Shown piece by piece: positions 25,646-31,982 of a stretch of DNA of 37,145 nt; position 1 is the stretch's first letter, and every line of letters begins with the position of its first letter. The notes under the pieces were generated by a model. The model ran no database searches. It was not told the origin of the DNA and worked only from the letters and a program-made list of their open reading frames with translations. The DNA lies in the IMG/VR virus record IMGVR_UViG_3300027747_002157, positions 1 to 37,145 of that record; one strand, 5' to 3'. Source of the DNA: a virus. The translations under genes were made by a program, and so were the position numbers.

Positions 25646-25927
25646 TTATTCAGCTGAAGTAGCAGTTTCGGTAACTTCTACGCCAGTGGGTGCGCCTTCG
25701 GTTGAAGCTGGTGCCTCTTCTTCTTTTGGTGCATTGGCTTCTAGAAACTTGGCCAATTTGTTATAGGTTGAACCAATGACTTCCATCTCTTGTGCGCGAT
25801 ATGCACCACGCTGTGCGCCAAGTTCAATTGAACCAGCAAGCACTCTTAAATCTTGTAATGTTAACCCTACCACTGCGGCTGGCGCTTCAGTTGCCGGTGC
25901 TTCATTTACTACTGTATCTTGTTCCAT
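25646..25927 (-). CDS. Small acidic protein
   Basis: 93 residues with TAGGAG eight bases before ATG. An Ala/Pro/Glu-rich disordered N- and C-terminus flank a single ordered stretch (LTLQDLRVLAGSIELGAQRG, then AYRAQEMEVIGSTYNKLAKF) that reads as two amphipathic helices. I recall similar small proteins in T4-like marine phages but not a function. Located 15 bases upstream of the AT-hook gene, so probably one transcript. Confidence 0.6.
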   Translation of the reverse strand: MEQDTVVNEAPATEAPAAVVGLTLQDLRVLAGSIELGAQRGAYRAQEMEVIGSTYNKLAKFLEANAPKEEEAPASTEGAPTGVEVTETATSAE

Positions 25928-25965
25928 TTAAAATCTCCTAGGTTAGAACGGAATTTGTCCTTAGA

Positions 25966-25973
25966 TACTTATA
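25966..25973 (-). promoter_or_regulatory. Possible late promoter, TATAAGTA
   Basis: Minus-strand TATAAGTA differs from the T4 late consensus only by G for A at position six. It lies between the terminator at 25999 and the gene starting at 25927, where a new promoter is expected. No matching -35 box is present. The leader would be about 34 nt with TAGGAG. Confidence 0.4.
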
Positions 25974-25998
25974 GCATTGGAGAACCGGATGTTAGACC

Positions 25999-26026
25999 AA
26001 AAAAAAAACGCACCGTAGTGCGTTTT
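25999..26026 (-). terminator. Intrinsic terminator after the VWA gene
   Basis: On the minus strand AAAACGCAC, loop TACG, GTGCGTTTT gives a nine-pair stem followed by a continuous run of T (ten in all, counting those paired). It lies 17 bases past the stop at 26043 and ends transcription of the MoxR/VWA unit. On the plus strand there is no T run, so it acts on the minus strand only. Confidence 0.9.
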
Positions 26027-26042
26027 AACAAGTGTAGTAAAA

Positions 26043-27251
26043 TTAATTCCGTTTTCTTCCTGGTGGAACATAATTGGCAGTGATACCAAACGGTGCTGTA
26101 ATTTCGTTGCTTCCGTGTACAACAAACAGCGTGTCGCAGTAGTCTGGGTCGCCCCAAGTGCCAAACGGGTAGCCGTCTGTGAACATTACAAGTTGATGCG
26201 GGTTAACATCGTTATCTTTCATCCATTGCCATACACAAGCAAAGTCTGTTCCGCCGCCACCGGTAACTTGATATTCACCCATGCTACGACCGTCATCACC
26301 GGTAAATGTATCTTCGTGGTATACATCTGTATCAAATGTAACTATCCGTACCTTGTAAGAAGTAAACTGATCCAAGCTACCTTGCACCATGCCCAGGAAG
26401 TCCATCAACATGCCTTCATCAATGGAACCAGATGCATCTAATGCCACTACAATGTCAAGCTCTTCACCAGGTAATTGTCCAGGCAATACTGCACCGGTGT
26501 GCCAGCCCTTGCGGTTTGGACGCATCCATGTGTAGTCGCTTTTAACAGAGCCACTAAATTGAATACGCAACAAGTCCTTCAAATCCATTACAGGAGCAGT
26601 AACATCTTTAACCAGACGCTGGATAGCGGCAGGAGTATTGCCTGCGCCTGCTTGCTTGGCGGCCTGTATCACAGCTTCACGCCATTCATCGCGCAGGGCT
26701 TTCTTTTCTTCTTCTGACAGTTTCTTAAACTTGGGCCTGCCTTTGCCGTCTTTGCCAGGCCCGTTACCTTCGCCTTCGCCATCGCCATCACCTTCCATGT
26801 CCAAGTGGTCGTCTAAGGTAACTTGAATTTTTACAGCATTGTCAAACAAGTCGTCATAGACTTCGTCGGCAGTTTTGCCTTCGTACTTGCGATCTGCCAA
26901 GATGGAAACGGCTGTAATTGGAGTGCCAACGCTTTCACGGATCAGCATGTTGTTGATAACATAGTCACCTGCCATGTTCCAAATTTGTGGCACACGGTCG
27001 CCACGGCGTGTCATGTGCTCAAAGATGATATGTCCAAGTTCGTGGCCAAAGCCAAAAATCATTTCACCATCGCTGAGCTTGTCAACGAATGCCTTGTTGT
27101 AGTAAAATTTACGACCGTCTGTTGCAATAGTATTGCACCATTCAACTTCTTCTAGAATAAGACGTGCCGCAAGAGGACCCCAGAACGGATACTTTAACAG
27201 CATAGCAACACGGCTCTTAATTAGTTTGTCTCTAGCAATCATCTTTGACAT
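26043..27251 (-). CDS. Metallopeptidase-like VWA protein, partner of MoxR ATPase
   Basis: 402 residues. An N-terminal domain has a zincin motif HELGH (70-74) in FGFGHELGHIIFEH, with WNMAGDYVINN downstream as in the DUF2201-type putative metallopeptidase domain. A Gly/Asp/Lys-rich linker (about 150-180) precedes a VWA-like domain whose MIDAS motif is D-A-S-G-S (272-276), with TDGYPFGTW later. Such proteins work with MoxR-type AAA ATPases, which recruit the VWA domain to remodel or assemble a target. The MoxR gene is next but one upstream and shares the same leader. The C-terminus PPGRKRN is basic. It has its own sigma-70 promoter. Confidence 0.75.
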   Translation of the reverse strand: MSKMIARDKLIKSRVAMLLKYPFWGPLAARLILEEVEWCNTIATDGRKFYYNKAFVDKLSDGEMIFGFGHELGHIIFEHMTRRGDRVPQIWNMAGDYVINNMLIRESVGTPITAVSILADRKYEGKTADEVYDDLFDNAVKIQVTLDDHLDMEGDGDGEGEGNGPGKDGKGRPKFKKLSEEEKKALRDEWREAVIQAAKQAGAGNTPAAIQRLVKDVTAPVMDLKDLLRIQFSGSVKSDYTWMRPNRKGWHTGAVLPGQLPGEELDIVVALDASGSIDEGMLMDFLGMVQGSLDQFTSYKVRIVTFDTDVYHEDTFTGDDGRSMGEYQVTGGGGTDFACVWQWMKDNDVNPHQLVMFTDGYPFGTWGDPDYCDTLFVVHGSNEITAPFGITANYVPPGRKRN

Positions 27252-27284
27252 TTTGGTGGCTCCAACTTGTTTGTATATGTATGT

Positions 27285-27313
27285 ATTATACTATGTATCC
27301 TGATTCAGGTCAA
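27285..27313 (-). promoter_or_regulatory. Sigma-70 promoter for VWA gene, TTGACC-17-TATAAT
   Basis: Minus strand: TTGACC (27308-27313), 17 bases, TATAAT (27285-27290). Predicted start near 27278 gives a leader of about 27 nt ending in GGAGCCACCAAAATG. The -35 box lies inside the end of the 27291 gene. Confidence 0.8.
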
Positions 27314-27641
27314 CCGTTTTTTCTACTTTATTTTGTGGTCCTGAAATATCCCAAATCATTGCTACTTGTGGTTCTCTAAACCAGACGTATTGCTTTGGTA
27401 CAAAGTCCCAATCTAATCGCTTTAATCCCTGTTCCCTGGCCCATCTGGTAACTTCATTAATTGTGGCTCCTTTGGGGTAAGGTCGGACGGACCAACTCTT
27501 CCTTTGTTCGCGGAGCCACTCGCTAACATCAGATGGGGTAGGGGGCTGATCCGTCCAAACTTGGCGGGCTTCTGAGCCGTACATTATTTCAAGTACGGCC
27601 CAGTTCCTTTGTCGTTTACTCGTCTGTGAGTAAGTTGGCAT
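27291..27641 (-). CDS. Unknown protein between MoxR and VWA genes
   Basis: 116 residues. It overlaps the MoxR gene by 26 bases, so it is probably translated from the same message. Trp-rich (NWAVLEIMYG, VSEWLREQRKSWSVR, RLDWDFVPKQYVWF), with no signal or membrane segment. I do not recognise it. Its position inside a MoxR-VWA pair suggests an adaptor, but this is inference. A promoter for the VWA gene is embedded in its last codons. Confidence 0.6.
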   Translation of the reverse strand: MPTYSQTSKRQRNWAVLEIMYGSEARQVWTDQPPTPSDVSEWLREQRKSWSVRPYPKGATINEVTRWAREQGLKRLDWDFVPKQYVWFREPQVAMIWDISGPQNKVEKTVDLNQDT

Positions 27642-28713
27642 AGCGTTTGAAGAACTCGGGGAAGTTGGTCATCTTCTTACGATCAAACACTACCTTGTAG
27701 GACTTCAATACAGTATGAGCTCCCATGATAACCATCTCTGGTTCAAAGTTACTCATCATAAAACCTAGCCAGTTATCTGCACTCTTGTTGAACTCGTCCA
27801 ACTTGCCGCTCCGCTTGCCGGATTCGTATCGTGTACGAAGTTCGTAGCTCAAGCTGGTAACCATTGCATAAGCGGCACTTACCTCTTTGCTCTTGAAAGT
27901 GGTAACTTTGCCTGACAGCACATCTTCTGGCGCTGGCAAGTCTGCGGCATGTTTACGATGGCTCATAAACTTAATTGCCATACCTTCACCTACTAGGCCA
28001 GATACCATGTCTGTGTTGGCGCTGTCTGGCATGTCGTCATCAATCATGTCGCTTACAAAACTCCATGTACGAGGAGTAGCAAAGGCACGGTCGTGTTGCG
28101 TAGGATCAAAGTTGTATAAGTCGCCTTTGAACTGCTTCAAGAAGCCAACCACATGCGGATGGACTTCATGCATGATGGCCCATTGTTCCCAGTCTTCAAA
28201 GTCCACACGGATTTCCAAGTGCATGAAGCGGTTGGCCAGTGGGCTAGGCATACGATAGGTGACACCTTTATCACCCATTCGGTTGCCTGCGGCAATTAGT
28301 ACAACATTGTCTGGCAGTTTATACTGTCCAACTTTGCGGTTAAGGATAAGCTGATAGGCCGCGGCCTGTACAGCAGGAGGAGCAGAGTTAAGCTCGTCCA
28401 AGAACAAGAATACAATGTCGTATTCTTTTGCAAATTCCTCGGTAGGCAATTCTGAAGGGGTAGCCCACTTCATAGTATTGTCACCTGCACTATAATAAGG
28501 GACACCCTTAATATCTGTAGGATCCATTAGGGCCATACGCAAGTCCACGACTGCGGAATTGGGCCATTCTGCGGCAACCTGGTTTACCATGTCACTTTTG
28601 CCTACGCCCGGAGGGCCCCAGACAAAGACTGGTCGACGCTTTTGTACTGCTCGGCGCAGGATAGGTTTGCACTCGCTAATTTTAACGGTGCGGGTTTCTA
28701 CTTGATTTCCCAT
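27616..28713 (-). CDS. MoxR-type AAA+ ATPase
   Basis: 365 residues. Walker A is GPPGVGKS (33-40), Walker B FLFLDELN (102-109), sensor 1 AAGN (141-144), with LANRFMHLEI supplying the arginine finger region. ALMDPTDIKGVPYY after Walker A is typical of the MoxR branch. The C-terminal 150 residues form the lid and a helical extension. MoxR ATPases act as chaperones with VWA proteins; here the HELGH/VWA protein is encoded downstream. ATG follows GGAGCCACCAA. The gene has a near-perfect sigma-70 promoter, so it is likely expressed early. Related pairs occur in some large phages; their role is unknown. Confidence 0.85.
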   Translation of the reverse strand: MGNQVETRTVKISECKPILRRAVQKRRPVFVWGPPGVGKSDMVNQVAAEWPNSAVVDLRMALMDPTDIKGVPYYSAGDNTMKWATPSELPTEEFAKEYDIVFLFLDELNSAPPAVQAAAYQLILNRKVGQYKLPDNVVLIAAGNRMGDKGVTYRMPSPLANRFMHLEIRVDFEDWEQWAIMHEVHPHVVGFLKQFKGDLYNFDPTQHDRAFATPRTWSFVSDMIDDDMPDSANTDMVSGLVGEGMAIKFMSHRKHAADLPAPEDVLSGKVTTFKSKEVSAAYAMVTSLSYELRTRYESGKRSGKLDEFNKSADNWLGFMMSNFEPEMVIMGAHTVLKSYKVVFDRKKMTNFPEFFKRYANLLTDE

Positions 28714-28751
28714 TTGGTGGCTCCTACTAGGGGTTGTTAATTAATAAAATA

Positions 28752-28780
28752 ATTATAGCAAACACAGGGGTTGTTGTCAA
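28752..28780 (-). promoter_or_regulatory. Perfect sigma-70 promoter for MoxR gene
   Basis: Minus strand: TTGACA (28775-28780), 17 bases, TATAAT (28752-28757): both consensus hexamers at consensus spacing. Predicted start near 28745 and a leader of about 32 nt with TAGGAG. The -35 box falls in the loop and arm of the inverted repeat at 28764-28787. Confidence 0.85.
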
Positions 28781-28787
28781 CCCCTGT
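28764..28787 (-). other. Inverted repeat over the -35 box (terminator or operator)
   Basis: ACAGGGGTTG, four-base loop, CAACCCCTGT: ten perfect pairs, starting five bases past the stop of the 28793 gene. As RNA it could end or pause the upstream message, although no T run follows directly. As DNA it is a two-fold symmetric site covering the -35 box, suited to a dimeric repressor. Confidence 0.6.
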
Positions 28788-28792
28788 TGTTA

Positions 28793-29149
28793 TCACGCAA
28801 CTGCTTCTGCAGAAACTGCAGGGCTAACTTGAGCAACAAACTCAGAAGCATCAATGGCTTCTTTTGTCATTGCAAAAGGCAACTCGACAAACTTGACATC
28901 TGTGCAACCTGCACGGACTAGAGTACGAGTACGGCGCTTGTCGTTTGTGTAACGAACTGCACCTTTGCCGTTTTTGCTAACAGCATATCCAACATGGGTA
29001 AAAGTCTCACCGTTGGTAACTGCTTCAATTGCGGCAGTGACAACAGCAGGCGCAATTGGAGCAGTAGCAACAGATGCCATGGACTTGGCCCGGGCACGAG
29101 CTTCACGCTTACGGATTGCGGTAGGTGTTTGCGAAAGAACTTTAGACAT
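28793..29149 (-). CDS. Small basic Ala-rich unknown protein
   Basis: 118 residues from the ATG at 29149, chosen because AGGAG lies eight bases upstream; the frame is open further but reads as non-coding. The N-terminus is an Arg/Lys-rich helix (SQTPTAIRKREARARAKSMA), then an Ala/Val-rich stretch and a basic central strand (AVRYTNDKRRTRTLVRAG). This suggests nucleic-acid binding. The C-terminus is Ala/Val-rich and acidic. No family recognised. It has its own sigma-70 promoter and a palindromic leader, so it is probably an early and possibly self-regulated gene. Confidence 0.6.
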   Translation of the reverse strand: MSKVLSQTPTAIRKREARARAKSMASVATAPIAPAVVTAAIEAVTNGETFTHVGYAVSKNGKGAVRYTNDKRRTRTLVRAGCTDVKFVELPFAMTKEAIDASEFVAQVSPAVSAEAVA

Positions 29150-29177
29150 AAAAATACTCCTGTGTGTGTTTAAAAAC

Positions 29178-29198
29178 ATTGCGGAACTGTTCCGCAAT
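29178..29198 (-). promoter_or_regulatory. 21-bp perfect palindrome at predicted +1
   Basis: ATTGCGGAAC, one central base, GTTCCGCAAT. It begins seven bases past the -10 box, at the predicted start of transcription, and ends 29 bases before the ATG at 29149. It could be an operator for a dimeric repressor. As RNA it would be a 5'-terminal hairpin (the middle pairs would have to open to make a loop) that protects the message. Confidence 0.7.
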
Positions 29199-29204
29199 AT
29201 GTAT

Positions 29205-29233
29205 ACTATACTACAGACCCAGATCCTTGTCAA
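29205..29233 (-). promoter_or_regulatory. Sigma-70 promoter, TTGACA-17-TATAGT
   Basis: Minus strand: TTGACA (29228-29233), 17 bases, TATAGT (29205-29210). Drives the 28793 gene. The -35 box and spacer lie in the last codons of the 29211 gene; its TAG stop abuts the -10 box. Confidence 0.8.
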
Positions 29234-29375
29234 CCTCTTTTTGGTTCTTAGCACCTCTTTTGTAGACTTTTTTGCTTTCCACAACTTTGGCCCTAAAAGG
29301 ACTGTCAGCATGGTACAGCTCAATAGCTCTACGCTTTGGCGCTTTAAACTTTAAAGTAAGGATTGTCCGTTTCAT
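29211..29375 (-). CDS. Small basic phage protein, near-leaderless
   Basis: 54 residues from ATG 29375. Strongly basic (MKRTILTLKFKAPKRRAIEL, then FRAKVVESKKVYKRGAKNQK). The P-F-R ... K-K-x-Y-x-R-x-x-K layout is one I associate with very small early proteins of many phages. The role is unknown, possibly RNA- or ribosome-binding. Seven codons upstream an in-frame ATG exists, but it lies within the promoter. There is no Shine-Dalgarno, and the -10 box ends only nine bases before the ATG, so the leader is a few bases at most. Confidence 0.6.
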   Translation of the reverse strand: MKRTILTLKFKAPKRRAIELYHADSPFRAKVVESKKVYKRGAKNQKEVDKDLGL

Positions 29376-29384
29376 AGTGTTACT

Positions 29385-29413
29385 ATTATATGGCAACTAG
29401 AGCCAAGAGTCAA
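29385..29413 (-). promoter_or_regulatory. Sigma-70 promoter, TTGACT-17-TATAAT
   Basis: Minus strand: TTGACT (29408-29413), 17 bases, TATAAT (29385-29390). The ATG at 29375 starts nine bases past the -10 box, placing it at about +4. Confidence 0.8.
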
Positions 29414-29431
29414 CCTGTTTTTTGACTATTT

Positions 29432-29451
29432 TTGTTGTATTTTTACAACAA
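29432..29451 (-). other. Hairpin between the 29460 and 29211 genes
   Basis: TTGTTGTA, loop of four, TACAACAA: eight pairs in the 84-bp gap. A second small repeat (GCTTAA ... TTAAGC, 29458-29472) covers the stop of the upstream gene. On the minus strand neither is followed by a T run. They may weakly end the late message before the promoter at 29385-29413. Confidence 0.4.
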
Positions 29452-29459
29452 CTTATTGC

Positions 29460-29894
29460 TTAATTTTTAAGCAGAAACAGCGTTTTTGCCTGCTTTAATA
29501 TGGAACTCATACGCACAAAGTTAGTACTCACTAACTCTAACAGCTCATCTGCAGGATTGGATGAGGTACTGGCCATGCCAAATGCAATTTCTCCCATGTC
29601 AGCAAAGTATTTAGGATTAGGCCATCTTGGTTGCTTGATACCCCACCCATCAATGAACAAGCATTCTTCTCCAATCTCTCGCATGATTGGTTTTCGCTTG
29701 ATACCTGGCAGGGACTGTGCGCTTAGAATTTTAATGGCAATTGGTTCGTTCCAAATATCAGTGCGTTCCATTGTGCGGGCAATGGTGTGAACTAAAAATG
29801 CCTCTACATCAGGCTCTAAAAAAGTCTGACTAGCACCCTGGGCTTCTACAACAATTTCCCACCCGGCTCTAACATATGGTTGCCAATTTTGCAT
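29460..29894 (-). CDS. Unknown protein expressed from a late promoter
   Basis: 144 residues from the ATG at 29894 (MQNWQPYVRAGWEIVVEAQG). The frame is open to an ATG at 29972, but that start would overlap the upstream gene and place an exact late box inside the coding region, so the shorter form is preferred. No signal, membrane helix or catalytic motif is recognised. No Shine-Dalgarno; the TATAAATA box ends six bases before the ATG. Confidence 0.55.
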   Translation of the reverse strand: MQNWQPYVRAGWEIVVEAQGASQTFLEPDVEAFLVHTIARTMERTDIWNEPIAIKILSAQSLPGIKRKPIMREIGEECLFIDGWGIKQPRWPNPKYFADMGEIAFGMASTSSNPADELLELVSTNFVRMSSILKQAKTLFLLKN

Positions 29895-29899
29895 GTTGA

Positions 29900-29907
29900 T
29901 ATTTATA
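29900..29907 (-). promoter_or_regulatory. Exact T4-type late promoter, TATAAATA
   Basis: Minus strand TATAAATA, then TCAAC, then the ATG at 29894: the consensus box with exactly five bases to the start codon, predicting a leaderless message. Confidence 0.7.
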
Positions 29908-29929
29908 GGATGCAGAGAAGTTACCGACG

Positions 29930-30313
29930 CTAACCTTTGCCTTGTGCTTTTCGACTCAGCCCATCTAACCATAATATGATATCTTCATTGACCAATCGAA
30001 TTTCCATTGCATCCTGTTCGCCGAATATACGAAAGTAACCGGCTCCGTGATAGTATGGCCAATCCAGATGTCGCTCTAGGCCTATTAGGTGACCAGGCTT
30101 GGGACTCCAACCAACAGGACATTGATAAGACCAATACCTAAAATGAGGTCGCATCAGTTCCCAACCAAAGCTGGTTAAACGAAGACCTTTTTGACGGCCT
30201 GGTTGATAATTTTTAAACACCGTGTAAGGCGTTATCTTAGTGCTTGCCCAAATGTGCGGAACAGGGTACTGAGCCAGATACTCAGTGATCTTTAAAGGAA
30301 TTTCCTTGCTCAT
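29930..30313 (-). CDS. Unknown phage protein
   Basis: 127 residues. Rich in Trp, Tyr and Pro (PVPHIWASTKITPYTVF, LMRPHFRYWSYQCP, HLDWPYYHGAGYF); it has a compact-domain look but no motif I can name. It overlaps the preceding gene by 32 bases, so it shares the late transcript from 30599. Function unknown. Confidence 0.6.
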   Translation of the reverse strand: MSKEIPLKITEYLAQYPVPHIWASTKITPYTVFKNYQPGRQKGLRLTSFGWELMRPHFRYWSYQCPVGWSPKPGHLIGLERHLDWPYYHGAGYFRIFGEQDAMEIRLVNEDIILWLDGLSRKAQGKG

Positions 30314-30593
30314 TGATACGGCGTCCTTGTTTTAATTCAACGACTGAAAAATCTTCAACTTTGAACATTTTATTTAAACGATCAGCAAGGTTAAAAGCAT
30401 GTCCTGGATTAGAGAAACTGACTTTTTTGTATTTAGGGCCTGGATAACTTACTAGGCTGTTTAGTGTACGAAGATTGATGGGTTTATCTTTGTAGAATAC
30501 AGCATAGATGGCGTCAGCCGCGAGCACTTCTTCGCTTTTGTATGTGCGAGGGTTAGTATTGGTAAGGAGAATGGTTGGCTTGGGTCTGGACAT
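30282..30593 (-). CDS. Unknown small protein expressed from a late promoter
   Basis: 103 residues from ATG 30593 (MSRPKPTILLTNTNPRTYKS). An upstream in-frame ATG (30608) is rejected because the late box covers that stretch. It contains PINLRTLNSLVSYPGPKYKK and a basic C-terminus. No Shine-Dalgarno; leaderless arrangement. Function not recognised. Confidence 0.55.
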   Translation of the reverse strand: MSRPKPTILLTNTNPRTYKSEEVLAADAIYAVFYKDKPINLRTLNSLVSYPGPKYKKVSFSNPGHAFNLADRLNKMFKVEDFSVVELKQGRRINEQGNSFKDH

Positions 30594-30598
30594 GCAGT

Positions 30599-30606
30599 TA
30601 TTTATC
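30599..30606 (-). promoter_or_regulatory. T4-type late promoter, GATAAATA
   Basis: Minus strand GATAAATA, then ACTGC, then the ATG at 30593. One mismatch from consensus (first base), with the same five-base distance to the start codon. It lies in the 48-bp gap after the membrane-protein gene. Confidence 0.6.
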
Positions 30607-30641
30607 AAAACAGCATATTTAATGACTGGATAAACTACTAC

Positions 30642-31007
30642 TTAAATGAATGTTTTGGCTTTAAACGATTTTAGATTTTTACCAGTTAGTACCACACAAC
30701 TCAAGCTGGTTTTGCTTTCGTCTGCTGTCATTCCTGATGCTACTATGGTCCAATTTCCGGTAGTTCTGCTGGCCCATATAGTCATCAACAACTCTATCGA
30801 GTCAACTTCACCGGTAATGACCAATTCTTCGCCTACGCTGGCCAAACTGCCTATTACTTCTTCACTGGTGGCACAAGTCCATGGAACATTGGTTTGAAAT
30901 ACCGCGGCCAACACTGGCAAGCACTTTAATACTAGATATAGTACCAGTGCAATTACGGCAAATTTAGTTATAACCGGCCGCCAGCCAGTCAGTGTGTTGT
31001 TGAGCAT
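30642..31007 (-). CDS. Small single-span membrane protein
   Basis: 121 residues from ATG 31007 (CGGA a few bases upstream). One clear membrane helix at about 15-36 (FAVIALVLYLVLKCLPVLAA), with the remaining 85 residues Ser/Thr-rich and probably periplasmic, two Cys that could pair, and VPWTCATSEEVIGSL. It could be a superinfection-exclusion or envelope protein; no family recognised. It overlaps the exonuclease gene by 44 bases, which is long but not unusual here. Confidence 0.5.
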   Translation of the reverse strand: MLNNTLTGWRPVITKFAVIALVLYLVLKCLPVLAAVFQTNVPWTCATSEEVIGSLASVGEELVITGEVDSIELLMTIWASRTTGNWTIVASGMTADESKTSLSCVVLTGKNLKSFKAKTFI

Positions 31008-31947
31008 TATCCGAAGCCTTCTGTAAACCATACTTACCACAGAACTTCATAAAATGCGGCCCCACGCTAGGATATTTTTCTCGTTGCACAGCTTCGGCAA
31101 TGCCTTGATCCAATATTGCCTTGATGTTGTCGGGTTGTGCTGTTAGGTCAATAATGGCTCGGTTGCGTTCGTAATCATCTCTAACCACATGTTCGATTTC
31201 TTCATGGTCGGTCCAACGCTGAAGCATGAGATTGTTCCACATGAAGCCTTTGTTATGACGATCAGCAAAGGCTTCCAGTAGGCCCACTTTGTTTTTACTA
31301 CCTTTGGTACGCACTCCAGGAAACGCACTGAAGATGTTGTCGCTGGTATCGCCACGCATACATTTCTCAAACAGCAACCATTCTGGATCAGGAGCAGGCT
31401 TTACTTCCTTTGTCTTTTTATCAACAATGGTTTTACCCTTGTCATCAAAGTAACCTTCGTGCGTGGTCAGCACTCCAGCAATGCCATTGTATAACTGAAC
31501 ATTGGGAGCTACCAATTGTTCAAAGTCGCCATCGCTTGAAACAATAGTATGGTTGTCACTGGGATGCAGTTGTATCCAGCGAGCAATAAAATCATCAGCT
31601 TCGCATACAGGATTACGCAATACTGTTACATTGGTACGAGTGCTAATGTATTCATAAAACTTATCAAAGCTTTCCCAGAACAGCTTTTCTTCCTCAGCTT
31701 CTTTGACTGTGTGTTTAGCACGGGCATCTGAACGCTGAGCCTTATAAGGTTTATAAACATCCTTGCGCCAGCTTCGACCTTCAAAGCAGAACACCACATG
31801 CCGACCCTTGCGCTCTTTCCATTGTTTAAGAACAGCAGAAAGAATAATATGATAACTCATAGCAACCCGTTCCTCAGGATCACCAGTACGGATCACATGA
31901 CGGGCACGGAAGAAAAGATTAGCGGCATCAACAATTAAATAGCTCAT
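30964..31947 (-). CDS. 5'-3' exonuclease (FEN/RNase H family)
   Basis: 327 residues from ATG 31947. FEN-family metal motifs are in order: MSYLIVDAANLFFRAR, the FEGRSWRKDVYKPYKAQR block, VCEADDFIA, VSSDGDFEQL, and RGDTSDN, followed by a helix-hairpin-helix region (FPGVRTKGSKNKVG). T4 RNase H and phage 5' nucleases of this family remove RNA primers and flaps during replication. A longer open frame upstream (to 32016) lies over the promoter and the previous gene and is rejected. The -10 box ends seven bases before the ATG, so the early message should be leaderless. Confidence 0.88.
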   Translation of the reverse strand: MSYLIVDAANLFFRARHVIRTGDPEERVAMSYHIILSAVLKQWKERKGRHVVFCFEGRSWRKDVYKPYKAQRSDARAKHTVKEAEEEKLFWESFDKFYEYISTRTNVTVLRNPVCEADDFIARWIQLHPSDNHTIVSSDGDFEQLVAPNVQLYNGIAGVLTTHEGYFDDKGKTIVDKKTKEVKPAPDPEWLLFEKCMRGDTSDNIFSAFPGVRTKGSKNKVGLLEAFADRHNKGFMWNNLMLQRWTDHEEIEHVVRDDYERNRAIIDLTAQPDNIKAILDQGIAEAVQREKYPSVGPHFMKFCGKYGLQKASDNAQQHTDWLAAGYN

Positions 31948-31953
31948 GTAGTT

Positions 31954-31982
31954 ATTGTAGCAGATGCTACCCTCAAAGTCAA
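31954..31982 (-). promoter_or_regulatory. Sigma-70 promoter, TTGACT-17-TACAAT
   Basis: Minus strand: TTGACT (31977-31982), 17 bases, TACAAT (31954-31959). Six bases then separate it from the exonuclease ATG at 31947, which puts +1 on the A of the start codon. The -35 overlaps the stop of the 31979 gene. Confidence 0.75.

Noticed and set aside
26823-27155. Plus-strand open frame of 110 codons
   Set aside because: Antisense of the HELGH/VWA gene, which has clear motifs, a promoter and a terminator.
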